This document shows positions 18,526-28,063 of a DNA stretch of 64,000 nucleotides, one piece after another. Numbering within the stretch: position 1 is the stretch's first letter; each line of letters starts with the position of its first letter. This DNA comes from Glaciihabitans sp. INWT7 (GTDB taxonomy: Bacteria > Actinomycetota > Actinomycetes > Actinomycetales > Microbacteriaceae). The notes beneath the pieces were generated by a model. It did no database searches. It had not been told where the DNA came from and was given only the letters and a program-made list of their open reading frames with translations. Both the position numbers and the translations under genes were made by a program. Where the stretch lies: contig NZ_CP043653.1 in assembly GCF_014217685.1 (NCBI RefSeq), forward strand, positions 1,740,419 to 1,804,418, given 5' to 3'.

Positions 18526-19587
18526 TCACTCGAAGAAGCGGCGCAGGATACGCGGACTCAGTCGGGTCACGATCTCTTCGCCGATCGTGCCGAGCTCGTC
18601 TGCCCATTCCTGCAGCGTCGGCTCGCCGTCCGCTCCGCTGCCGAAGAGTACCGCGGTGCCCCCGGGTCGCACCAGCGCCTCCCCCGTATCGACCACGAGG
18701 CTGTCGATGTGAACCGCGACGATCTCGTGAAGGCGCCCGTCGATGGAGAGCTGCAGCACCCCGGCAGCTGCGCTCGGGATGCCGTCACCGAAGCCGATGC
18801 CGATTGTCGCGAGTCCATCACGCACGGCGATGACGGGGGCGGTCAGGGTCATCACGGGTTCGAGCCACAGCGATGAGGGCGTGATGCCGCCACCCGGTGA
18901 GATCCCGTAGGAGAACGCCCCGATCCGCACCAGATCGAACCGCGCATCCGCCCTCGCGAAGGCGGCTGCGCTCGCCGCGAGATGCCGCACGGCGAAGCGC
19001 GCACCGAGTTGCTCGGCCACGGCGACCGCCGCAGCGAACCGTGCGATAGCGATCGAGTCGTCGTCGTCCGAGGCCTCGGCGATGTGGGTCCAGGCTCCGA
19101 CGAGCTCGATGCGGTCGGACAGCTCGATCGCCCGCGCCACGAGCCCCGGCCACTCGTGGACGCTCGCGCCATTTCGGTGGAGGCCGGTGTCGATCTTGAG
19201 GTGGACCCGCGCTCGCAGGGAGGCGCCAGCACCCGCTATCGCCTCGAGCTGGCCGATCGTCGACACGCCGAGATCCAGTTCGGCCTCGATCGCCGCCGCG
19301 TAGTCCTCGTCTGGACCGAGCAGCCAGGTGAACACCGACACGTCGCGCGGGATGCCGTTCTCTCGCAGTACCAGTCCGGTCTCGATGTCGAGGGAGCCGA
19401 TCCATCCGAGCCCCGCCTCTACCGCGGCGCGCGCAACCGGCACGAGACCGTGGCCGTAGGCATCCGCCTTCACCACGGCCATGAGCGCGGCCGGTGCGAT
19501 CCGCTCGCCGAGCCGCGCGAGGTTGCGACGATAGGCGGAGAGATCAACCGTCGCCGTCGGCACTGTCGTCGGATCGGACGACACCAT
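18526..19587 (-). CDS. Alanine racemase-like protein, lysine half of a split active site
   Basis: 353 residues with a complete PLP barrel. The PLP lysine is present (AVVKADAYGHG, Lys40), as are the barrel motif VHLKIDTGLHRNG and the pyridine-contacting Arg (LVRIGAFSYG, Arg221). The C-terminal domain is altered. The catalytic tyrosine of the family motif GYADG is Phe here (IGIGFGDG, Phe266). The segment that normally reads GExVSYGxTWxA before it is absent. The usual GRxxMD motif has become VAVHID. In alanine racemases Lys and Tyr come from different subunits. This protein alone should therefore lack the tyrosine base, and the gene directly upstream supplies the missing part. Its ATG overlaps that gene's stop by one base (TGATG). 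It may be generically annotated as alr. Confidence 0.85.
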   Translation of the reverse strand: MVSSDPTTVPTATVDLSAYRRNLARLGERIAPAALMAVVKADAYGHGLVPVARAAVEAGLGWIGSLDIETGLVLRENGIPRDVSVFTWLLGPDEDYAAAIEAELDLGVSTIGQLEAIAGAGASLRARVHLKIDTGLHRNGASVHEWPGLVARAIELSDRIELVGAWTHIAEASDDDDSIAIARFAAAVAVAEQLGARFAVRHLAASAAAFARADARFDLVRIGAFSYGISPGGGITPSSLWLEPVMTLTAPVIAVRDGLATIGIGFGDGIPSAAAGVLQLSIDGRLHEIVAVHIDSLVVDTGEALVRPGGTAVLFGSGADGEPTLQEWADELGTIGEEIVTRLSPRILRRFFE

Positions 19588-20252
19588 CAGTACACCCGCG
19601 GCAAGTGACTGCCGAACACGGAGACGATCTCGGCGGAAGGTCGCCCGAGGCTGCCTGCCCAGTCCCAGACCGCCGGTTCGCCCGCGAGAGGGTCGCCGAA
19701 GACCACGGCTTCGTCGCCGATCGCGGCCCGGTCGGATCCGAGGTCGAGCACCAGGGCGTTCATGGCCACACGTCCCACGATGCGCCGTGCCGCTCCCTCG
19801 AGCAGGAGGGATCCCACATTGCTGGCGATGCGGTCGAGGCCGTCGGCATAGCCGATGCCGACCAATGCCAGGTTCGTGCGTGCACTCGCTGTCCAGGTGT
19901 AGCCATAGGAGACGCTCTCGCCGGCATCGATGGTCTTCGTGCCGACGACGAGCGCGCTCACCCGCATCGCCGCCCGCAGTTCGGGATCGGACGAGAGACC
20001 GTACAGCGCGACGCCGGCGGAGACGAAGTCGCCATGCACTCCCGACGACGCGGCGAAGTCGAGGTCTCGGATGAAGGCACCACCATCCAGCGCGGCGTCG
20101 GTCACCGCGGTGAGGCCGTGCCCGTAAGCATCCGCCCGCACGTCGGCCACCAGCACACGAGAACCGGCCCGGCGGGCGAGCACGGCGGCATTGTCACGGA
20201 TCGCCGAGAGGTCGATGCTCGCGCTGTGAATGCGTGAACCGGGCAGCGTCAT
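19587..20252 (-). CDS. Truncated alanine racemase-like protein, tyrosine half of a split active site
   Basis: 221 residues from the ATG at 20252. GTG at 20255 and TTG at 20273 are alternatives, and no site has a well-spaced Shine-Dalgarno. The first barrel strand is kept, but the PLP lysine is Arg (VADVRADAYGHG, Arg39). About 170 barrel residues are then missing, and the chain resumes near the last barrel unit (FVSAGVALYG), where the pyridine Arg is Ser. The C-terminal domain is intact and canonical: GESVSYGYTW, VGIGYADGLDR with the catalytic Tyr135, and VGRVAMNALVLDLG with Met164. It cannot form its own PLP site but can supply the tyrosine to a partner. It lies between the GatD-like gene (34 nt gap) and the second racemase (1-nt overlap). 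Uninterrupted reading and retained C-terminal motifs argue against a pseudogene. Confidence 0.82.
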   Translation of the reverse strand: MTLPGSRIHSASIDLSAIRDNAAVLARRAGSRVLVADVRADAYGHGLTAVTDAALDGGAFIRDLDFAASSGVHGDFVSAGVALYGLSSDPELRAAMRVSALVVGTKTIDAGESVSYGYTWTASARTNLALVGIGYADGLDRIASNVGSLLLEGAARRIVGRVAMNALVLDLGSDRAAIGDEAVVFGDPLAGEPAVWDWAGSLGRPSAEIVSVFGSHLPRVY

Positions 20253-20286
20253 CACCTCTCGCACCGAAACCAAGATCCTGACGAAC

Positions 20287-21024
20287 CTAGATCCTCGAGA
20301 ATACGTGCTTCGCGTGGGAGATGATCACTTCTCGGGCCCGCGTGGCGTAGAGCTCGAGGCTCTCGTTCCCCGCGGAGGAGTTCGTGGGCAGTCCACGGCG
20401 CTCTGCGACGAAGGCGATGATCGCGTCGGTGAGAAGGGGGTTGAGGGGCAGCACAGGGCCGCCGACCTGGGTGCCGATCGCGCTGCCGTCGAGAAGTCCC
20501 TCGACCGATCCCTCACCGTTGCCCGTTCCCGCCTCGAGGATCCCAAATGGCTTGGCGCCGGCATCCAGCGTCCACCGCGACGCGTTGTCTTCGAAGCCGA
20601 CGACCTGGCCGAACGGTGAATTGACGATGACATAGCCGACCGAGCGGCTCGCGACACGCGTCGCTCTCAGCGGGAGGATGCCGAGCCCCTCCAGCGAACT
20701 GCCGTCGAGCAACGAGATCGAGTGACCGAGAAGCTCCGCACCGGAGCCGTAGGCGAAGATCGGCACTCCGCTCTCGCGGAGCGCCCGGAGCCGGTCGGCG
20801 TTGGCCAGCAGGTCGGCGTGGATGTTCCGCATCGCCGAGAGCGGACCGTTGCCCACGACGACGAGATCGACGTCCGTCGGCAGTACGGATCCCACTTCGT
20901 GCGCGACGACGGTGACCGAATGTCCGGCGTGCTCGAGTCGCTTTGTCAATGCCATGACATTGCCGCGATCTCCGGCGACGCCGAGCTCATCCGGGTAGAG
21001 CTGCACGATTGTCAGGGCACTCAT
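20287..21024 (-). CDS. GatD-like class I glutamine amidotransferase protein with lost catalytic residues
   Basis: 245 residues, collinear with GatD of the MurT–GatD lipid II amidotransferase: N-terminal IVQLYPDELGVAGDRGNVMA, LEGLGILPLRATR and VGFEDNASRWTLD. Where GatD has the nucleophile in ICGGYQFLG, this protein reads YGSGAELLG, so Cys is Gly93. Where GatD has YLHGPILP with the catalytic His, it reads QVGGPVLP, so His is Gly188. The Arg of the glutamine-site loop (ENHGGR in GatD, EDNASR here) is kept. It should therefore be unable to release ammonia from glutamine. It overlaps the MurT-like gene by 4 bp, as expected for a complex. It is probably a structural partner or a pocket for another nucleophile. 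Confidence 0.85.
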   Translation of the reverse strand: MSALTIVQLYPDELGVAGDRGNVMALTKRLEHAGHSVTVVAHEVGSVLPTDVDLVVVGNGPLSAMRNIHADLLANADRLRALRESGVPIFAYGSGAELLGHSISLLDGSSLEGLGILPLRATRVASRSVGYVIVNSPFGQVVGFEDNASRWTLDAGAKPFGILEAGTGNGEGSVEGLLDGSAIGTQVGGPVLPLNPLLTDAIIAFVAERRGLPTNSSAGNESLELYATRAREVIISHAKHVFSRI

Positions 21025-22358
21025 CGCTGGTTCTCCAGTTCGAGGAAACCGATCTGCTTGCGCGCGAGCATCATGATCTCGTAGTTCACGATCCAAGTCT
21101 TCAACCCGGTGGACGGTCGGGGCATGGCGCGCATGATGTCGATCGCCTTCTTCAGGTCGGGTTCGACCACCCCGATGGTGATCCCCTCGTGTTCGAGGCG
21201 CAGCGCGATCTGCCAGGCCTTTGCCCCGGTGATGACATCCACGTGATCGAGAGCGGCGAAGTCGATGTCGTAGATCCAGGAGATGTCGGGCGTGCCCTCA
21301 TCGATGGCCAGAAGCACCTGCTCCGGCGGCTCCGGAAGGGCATCGAGGTTGAGCTGCAGGCTCGCCGCATTCTTGAACATCACGAACTCGACCTGCTCGT
21401 TCACGCCATCGCGGTTGGTGAAGTCGAGCAACTCACCACGCCCGTAGGCCGGCTTCATCGCGGCGAACGCTGCGGCCGAGGATGCCCCGTCGAAGCGTTC
21501 CCCGAGGATGACCGCCGCCGTTGCCAGCGCCGCTGCGGCATCGATGGCGTAGTGGAGCCCCTTCGCGGGCAGGGTCACCTCGACGCTGGTGCCATCGACG
21601 ATGATCGAGGCGCCGGCGCGGTCGGTGGCCACCAACTCTGCAAGGGCTCGATGCGATTCGGCCTGCACCGCCTGGTCGCGATAGTCCTTCGCATTGAACA
21701 GGCCATGAGGGGCACGCGCGATGACGTCCGCGGACGCTCCGAAGTAGGTGATGTCGGGCTCGGTCGTCGCATCGCCGTCGACGTACCGGCGCGCGATCTT
21801 CGACAGGTACGGGTCTTCGCGATTCGTCACGATGTGCGACCCCGCCTGCTGGGCGGTGTCCAGCATCATGTCGGCGACGCGCTCGGTCTCGTAAAAACGA
21901 TAGAGCTGGTCCACCTGCGTGTTCAGCACGAGCACCGTCGAGGGCGGCACGACCGCCGCGAACTCGAGCGCGAAGGCCTCATCGACCTCCAACACGCCGA
22001 TGTCGGCATCCACCCGTCCGAGCACGCTCGACTCCGCAAGGATCGACGACGCGATTCCCTGCGGCAGGTTCGCGCCGGAGGGATTCGTGAACACGGTGAG
22101 TCCGTGGCCGCGCAGCACCTCCGTCAGCATGTGGGTGGTCGTGGACTTGCCGTTGCTGCCCAAAACATAGACGATGCCGTAGCGGAACTGGCCCGTGACA
22201 TCCCGCAGGAAATGCGGTGCCAGCCTCGTGGTGACGTATCCGGGGAAAGCGGACCCACCGCCACGCAACTTCGCGAGGGCGCGCACCGCCTTACCCGCCA
22301 CTACGGGGAAGAAGTACCTGAGGCCACGGAGGCCGCCTGTTTTCTGCTCGCTCACCAC
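21021..22358 (-). CDS. MurT-like Mur ligase (DUF1727 C-terminal domain)
   Basis: 445 residues. The Mur-ligase ATP site is intact (VLGSNGKSTTTHML, residues 66-79), as are VLEVDEAFALEF and the DUF1727 C-terminal part with DISWIYDIDFAALDHVDVIT, which in MurT contacts GatD. MurT of Staphylococcus carries a four-Cys zinc ribbon after the DDPF..R region; this protein has the matching REDPYLSKIARR but no cysteine anywhere. MurT activates the alpha-carboxyl of D-Glu in lipid II as an acyl phosphate. With a dead GatD partner the acceptor is probably not ammonia. It starts with GTG at 22358 (or 22355), 5 nt after the sigA stop. Confidence 0.87.
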   Translation of the reverse strand: MVSEQKTGGLRGLRYFFPVVAGKAVRALAKLRGGGSAFPGYVTTRLAPHFLRDVTGQFRYGIVYVLGSNGKSTTTHMLTEVLRGHGLTVFTNPSGANLPQGIASSILAESSVLGRVDADIGVLEVDEAFALEFAAVVPPSTVLVLNTQVDQLYRFYETERVADMMLDTAQQAGSHIVTNREDPYLSKIARRYVDGDATTEPDITYFGASADVIARAPHGLFNAKDYRDQAVQAESHRALAELVATDRAGASIIVDGTSVEVTLPAKGLHYAIDAAAALATAAVILGERFDGASSAAAFAAMKPAYGRGELLDFTNRDGVNEQVEFVMFKNAASLQLNLDALPEPPEQVLLAIDEGTPDISWIYDIDFAALDHVDVITGAKAWQIALRLEHEGITIGVVEPDLKKAIDIMRAMPRPSTGLKTWIVNYEIMMLARKQIGFLELENQR

Positions 22359-22363
22359 GCGGT

Positions 22364-23731
<1,368 letters not shown>

Positions 23732-23972
23732 CGGGACACCTTTCACTAGTTGATCTTCAGGCGTTACACGCCCATCGTTGGTAGAACGACCCTCACCCGG
23801 CACACCATGGCCACCGGGTTTTTCGGGCAGCACTAAGACCCATGTCAAGTCCTGATCTTTCACGCAGCGGTGCTGCAGAACAATCACGATGACCTGAACG
23901 GGTCTTACGTCAATTATTGCACGGATTCACAATGACCCTTGCCAACTCAGCCAAGTCGCTATATAACAACCG

Positions 23973-25319
23973 CTAATCGGTCCTGCGTCTCCAGAACCTC
24001 ACCAGGGAAACCCACAACGGGGCCACCGTTATTCCCTCCTCGGCGTGGAGCTTCACCCGGGTCAGCCGCCGTGCGCGCACGAGGAAGAACATCCCCGTTC
24101 CGATGACGAGATACTGCACGAGCAGGGCGATCCGGAAGGAATCCCAGGCGAACACCTCGCTCGCCGCTCCCCCGGCCACGCGCGCCGTGTTCTGGATGTC
24201 CAGCACGAGCCCGATCAGGTACATCATGACGAAGCTGGCCAGAAACCCGCCCACGTTGACGACACCGTTCGCCGAACCGAGGCTTCGCATCGGGTTGAAG
24301 GTGCGGGCGAAGTCGAATCCGATCAGTGATCCGGGCCCGCCGATGCCCAGCACCACCACCAGGGTGACGACGAGCCAGAACGGCGGATGCCCCGGCCACA
24401 GCAGCACGGTAGTCCAGGTGACCCCGATCATCACCACGATGGCGATAACGAGGTTTGACCGCCGCAGGGGAAAGCGCGCGGTGAGGATACCGAGGATCGG
24501 TCCGCTCACGACTCCCGCGGCCACGATCAGCGTGAGAAGGGCGGAGGCCGTGCCCGGGGAGTAGCCCAGTCCCGCCGTGAGAAGAGGGAACCCCCATAAC
24601 AGGGAGAAGACCGTTCCCGACGATTGGGTGACGAAGTGCGACCAGAAGCCCAATTGAGTGCCGGGGCGAGCCAGCGATTCCCGCAACTGGTGCACCGCAC
24701 CGCGCCAGTTCGCGGCCCCGCTTTCGGGCGCTGCGGCATCCGCCGGCGGTCTCGTCGGGTTGCCGTTGGAGAGCAGAACGATCACCAGTACGGAGGCGAT
24801 GAGAGAGAGTGCCGCCGCCGAGAGGAAAGCGGGTTGCCAGCCCAGCCGGTGCAGCAGAAGCGACAGCGGTATGGCAGAGAGCACCTGACCGAGTTGCCCG
24901 ATGTTGCCCGTCCACTGGGACACCTGGGGAAGGATGCGCCCGCGAAACCACGAGGCGAGCAATCGAATGACCGAGATGAAGGTCAACGCATCGCCGGCGC
25001 CGACCAGGATGCGCCCCAGGATCGCGATGCCGATGGAGGGGGCGAGGGCAAGGGTGGTCTGCCCCGCGAACATGAGCACGGCGCCCGCCGCGATCAGCAC
25101 CTTCGGTCCCACCCGGTCGAGGAGAACGCCGGTAGGGATCTGCAGGGCGGCGTAGACGATCAGCTGCACCACCGCGAGGCTGGACAGCGCGGAGGCCGAC
25201 ACATCGAAGCGATGGGCCGCCTCGATACCGGAGACCCCGAGCGAGGTACGCTGCATCACCGCGATCACGTAGGCGAAGAGGGCGACTCCCCAGATGAGCC
25301 AGGAGCGCCGCGAATTCAC
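23973..25319 (-). CDS. MFS transporter
   Basis: 448 residues with about 12 hydrophobic helices in two sets of six. The N-terminus MNSRRSWLIWGVALFAYVIAVMQRTSLGVSG and the loop DRVGPKVLIAAGAVLMF (MFS motif A-like) resemble the anion/hexuronate-type subclass. ISVIRLLASWFRGRILPQVSQ also fits that group. The substrate is unknown. It ends in a basic cytosolic tail (FWRRRTD). It lies upstream of sigA on the same strand, with 241 bp between them that must hold the sigA promoter, and downstream of the PAC2 gene. Confidence 0.85.
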   Translation of the reverse strand: MNSRRSWLIWGVALFAYVIAVMQRTSLGVSGIEAAHRFDVSASALSSLAVVQLIVYAALQIPTGVLLDRVGPKVLIAAGAVLMFAGQTTLALAPSIGIAILGRILVGAGDALTFISVIRLLASWFRGRILPQVSQWTGNIGQLGQVLSAIPLSLLLHRLGWQPAFLSAAALSLIASVLVIVLLSNGNPTRPPADAAAPESGAANWRGAVHQLRESLARPGTQLGFWSHFVTQSSGTVFSLLWGFPLLTAGLGYSPGTASALLTLIVAAGVVSGPILGILTARFPLRRSNLVIAIVVMIGVTWTTVLLWPGHPPFWLVVTLVVVLGIGGPGSLIGFDFARTFNPMRSLGSANGVVNVGGFLASFVMMYLIGLVLDIQNTARVAGGAASEVFAWDSFRIALLVQYLVIGTGMFFLVRARRLTRVKLHAEEGITVAPLWVSLVRFWRRRTD

Positions 25320-25421
25320 CTGTCAACTGTAGCCCGCACGGACAAACCACCCCCGGCCAATGTGTTACGCCGCGGTCAGGGACGCAAGAGGTCGGGGCCC
25401 AGTCTCACGGGGTCCGAGGTG

Positions 25422-26351
25422 TCAGAGCGAGAACGGCTCCGGCTCTTCGCCGTTGCGTCGAGCGGCCAGGAAGTTCTCCAGCTCTGCGGCGATCTCATCC
25501 GCCGACGGGAGTTCGCCGTCCACGTCGGTGAGGGGAGACCGCAGCGGGTTTCCCTCCATGTAGGAGTCGTGGCGTTCCTCGAGGGTGCCGACAAGGCGCG
25601 CGAGCTCCGGGTTCGATTCCACCTGGCTGTCGATCTTGGTGAGGAAGTCCCGGCCCTCTTCGCGGAGCGCATCGGTCGGGAAGATCAGCCCGGTGGCCGC
25701 GCTGATCGATTCGAGGGCTTTCACCGCGGCATCCGGAAACTCCGTATCGGCGAGGTAGTGCGGAATGAGCAGGACGAAACCCGCTGTCGGGTGCGACTGC
25801 TGCTGCAACCGGTATTCGACCAGGTGGAGGGCGTTTGCCGGCACCTGGGTGCGCGGCTTCCAGATGGACATCGCGTCGGTGAGTTCCGTGCGGTTGCCGC
25901 TGACGGTCACCCCGATCGGACGGGTGTGTGGAACCGGCATGGGAATCGCGTGGACCCAGGTCGTGGTCTTCACCTTGAACCGCGCGATGAGGTGCATCAC
26001 CGCTTCGCTGAACCGCTCCCACTGGAAGTCGGGTTCGAAACCGGTGAGAAAGAGAAAGGGCTGGCCGATCTCATCGGTCGCGAGGGAGAGGGAGAGACGC
26101 GGCGGCCGGTAGTCGGCCAGGTGATCCTGGTCGAAGTAGATCGTGGGGCGGCGGGCGCGGTAGTCGAGCAGGATGTCGGCGTCGAATGTCGCCACCTCGC
26201 GGTGGTCGACCGTGTCGAGCAGGTACTCGCTCAATTGGGTCACGGCGGCTCCGGCATCCGCAAAGCCGGTGAGGCCGGCCACGAGATCGAGGCCCTCCGG
26301 CACGTCGATGACGGCCGGATTCAGTTCATAGAGACCCTCGGGATTTTGCAT
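25422..26351 (-). CDS. PAC2 family protein
   Basis: 309 residues. This is the PAC2 fold used by proteasome-assembly-chaperone-like proteins: an N-terminal MQNPEGLYELNPAVIDVPEG, LVAGLTGFADAGAAVTQLSEYLL, YRARRPTIYFDQDHLADYRPP and the C-terminal NPELARLVGTLEERHDSYME. Actinobacterial members are soluble and their function is unsettled. It diverges from pepA with about 115 bp between starts. A -10-like TAGAGT lies 6 nt before the ATG, so its mRNA may be leaderless. Confidence 0.9.
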   Translation of the reverse strand: MQNPEGLYELNPAVIDVPEGLDLVAGLTGFADAGAAVTQLSEYLLDTVDHREVATFDADILLDYRARRPTIYFDQDHLADYRPPRLSLSLATDEIGQPFLFLTGFEPDFQWERFSEAVMHLIARFKVKTTTWVHAIPMPVPHTRPIGVTVSGNRTELTDAMSIWKPRTQVPANALHLVEYRLQQQSHPTAGFVLLIPHYLADTEFPDAAVKALESISAATGLIFPTDALREEGRDFLTKIDSQVESNPELARLVGTLEERHDSYMEGNPLRSPLTDVDGELPSADEIAAELENFLAARRNGEEPEPFSL

Positions 26352-26467
26352 TGTTTAACTCTAATCGCGGTCGTTGGCGCACACTCCCGTCCCGTTAGTG
26401 CCGAGAGCGAACAGGTGACCGCTGCCCCGGCACAGTCCTTCCCCGGTGGCGCGGATACGATGGCGCA

Positions 26468-27961
26468 ATGACCCTGCCCACTCTGAAAATTTCCTCCGCC
26501 GCTCCTCTCTCGCTCGCCGCCGACGTGCTCGTGCTCGGGGTACGGGCGACGGATGACGGGCCCCGCCTCGTCACTGAGGACGCCGAATTCGCCGAGCTCT
26601 CGGCCAGCCTCGACGGCATCGGAGTCACCGGCGGAGTCGACGAACTGGTGCGGGTGCCGGCGGCGATCGGAAGCGCGCGCAGCATCGCGCTCGTCGGCCT
26701 CGGCACGTCGACGCCGGGGCAAGACTCGCTGCGGTACGCGGCCGGCACCGCTTCCCGTCGGCTCACCGGCGTGACCTCGCTGGTGATCGCCCTGCCGACG
26801 CTGTCGTCGGCCGAGGTGCTCGCAGTGCTGGAAGGGGCCGCGATCGGCGCCTATTCCTACACGTCTTACCGGTCATCGACCCTCGAGAAGACGAAACTTC
26901 CCGCGACGGACATCACCATCGCCACGGAGATCCCAGCCGATGACGAGCTGGTCTCTCGCGCTTCCATCGTGGCCGGGGCGATCCACTCGGTGCGCGACCT
27001 CGTCAATGCACCCCCCTCGGACCTCTACCCGGAGAGCTTCGCCGACGCCGTGCTCGAGCTCGCCGAGGACCTCCCCGTCGAGGTCGAGGTGCTGGCGGAG
27101 GACGAACTCCTCGCCGGCGATTTCGGGGGAATCCTCGGAGTCGGCCAGGGTTCCACCCGCGGGCCGCGACTGGTCAAGATCAGCTACTCCCCCACGACCG
27201 CGCGCTCCCACCTGGCTCTCGTCGGCAAGGGCATCACCTTCGACACCGGAGGGCTGTCGCTCAAGCCGCCGGCAGGAATGGTGGGAATGAAGTACGACAT
27301 GGCCGGTGCGGCGACGGTGATGGCTGCGGTCTTCGCTGCGGCACGGCTCGGTCTCGACATCCGCCTCACCGCCTGGTTGTGCCTGGCGGAGAACATGCCA
27401 TCGGGCTCGGCCATCCGCCCGAACGACGTGCTGCGCATGAAGGGCGGTACGACCGTGGAGGTGCTCAACACCGATGCCGAAGGCCGTCTCGTCATGGCCG
27501 ACGGGCTCGTCGCCGCGAGTGAGGAGTTTCCGGATGCGATCATCGACGTCGCGACGCTCACCGGTGCCCAGCGGGTCGCACTCGGCGATCGATATTCCGG
27601 GGTGATGGGCGACGACGCTCTCGTCGGCCGGGTCGCCGCGACAGCGCGCACCGTCGGGGAGCAGCTCTGGCCGATGCCGCTTCCAGGCGAGCTCCGCGCC
27701 CTGCTCAAGTCGGATGTCGCGGACATCGCGAACGCGAAGATCGGCAACACGGCCGCAGGCATGCTCCTCGCCGGAGTGTTCCTGCAGGAATTCGTCGGTT
27801 CGCAGTCGGATTCCTCGGCTGGACGCATCCCCTGGGCCCATATCGACATCGCTGGACCGGCCCACAATGCCGGAGGGGGATACGGCTACATCGGTACCGG
27901 ACCGAGCGGCGTTGCTGTGCGAACTCTGATCGCGCTGGCTGAGGAGATTTCGCTCGCGTAG
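26468..27961 (+). CDS. pepA: Leucyl (cytosol) aminopeptidase, M17
   Basis: 497 residues. The C-terminal catalytic domain has LVGKGITFDTGGLSLKPPAG with the metal Lys and Asp, KYDMAGAATVMAAVFA, and the M17 signature NTDAEGRLVMADGL. The N-terminal alpha/beta domain (about 1-170) is more divergent, as usual. It removes N-terminal residues from peptides using two metal ions and probably forms a hexamer in the cytosol. It is followed by a hairpin, then lpdA 102 bp downstream on the same strand. Confidence 0.94.
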   Translation: MTLPTLKISSAAPLSLAADVLVLGVRATDDGPRLVTEDAEFAELSASLDGIGVTGGVDELVRVPAAIGSARSIALVGLGTSTPGQDSLRYAAGTASRRLTGVTSLVIALPTLSSAEVLAVLEGAAIGAYSYTSYRSSTLEKTKLPATDITIATEIPADDELVSRASIVAGAIHSVRDLVNAPPSDLYPESFADAVLELAEDLPVEVEVLAEDELLAGDFGGILGVGQGSTRGPRLVKISYSPTTARSHLALVGKGITFDTGGLSLKPPAGMVGMKYDMAGAATVMAAVFAAARLGLDIRLTAWLCLAENMPSGSAIRPNDVLRMKGGTTVEVLNTDAEGRLVMADGLVAASEEFPDAIIDVATLTGAQRVALGDRYSGVMGDDALVGRVAATARTVGEQLWPMPLPGELRALLKSDVADIANAKIGNTAAGMLLAGVFLQEFVGSQSDSSAGRIPWAHIDIAGPAHNAGGGYGYIGTGPSGVAVRTLIALAEEISLA

Positions 27962-27971
27962 TAAGGTCTTT

Positions 27972-27995
27972 GTGGCCCGAAAATAATCGGGCCAC
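27972..27995 (+). terminator. Hairpin after pepA
   Basis: GTGGCCCGA (27972-27980) pairs perfectly with TCGGGCCAC (27987-27995) around an AAATAA loop, 10 nt after the stop. There is no T-run, and a second GGCC-rich repeat follows. It is a likely terminator between pepA and lpdA. Confidence 0.55.
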
Positions 27996-28063
27996 GCGGT
28001 CCGTGGCCTGTCAATGGCCGGGACACACGCACACCTCACAAAGAAACCCAAGGGAGTCGCCGG

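Noticed and set aside
19587-20252. The short alanine racemase-like gene as a pseudogene
   Set aside because: The frame is open, the tyrosine, GESVSYG and GRVAM motifs are intact, it is coupled by a 1-nt overlap to the next gene, and its losses mirror those of its neighbour. Decay would not spare exactly the complementary half.
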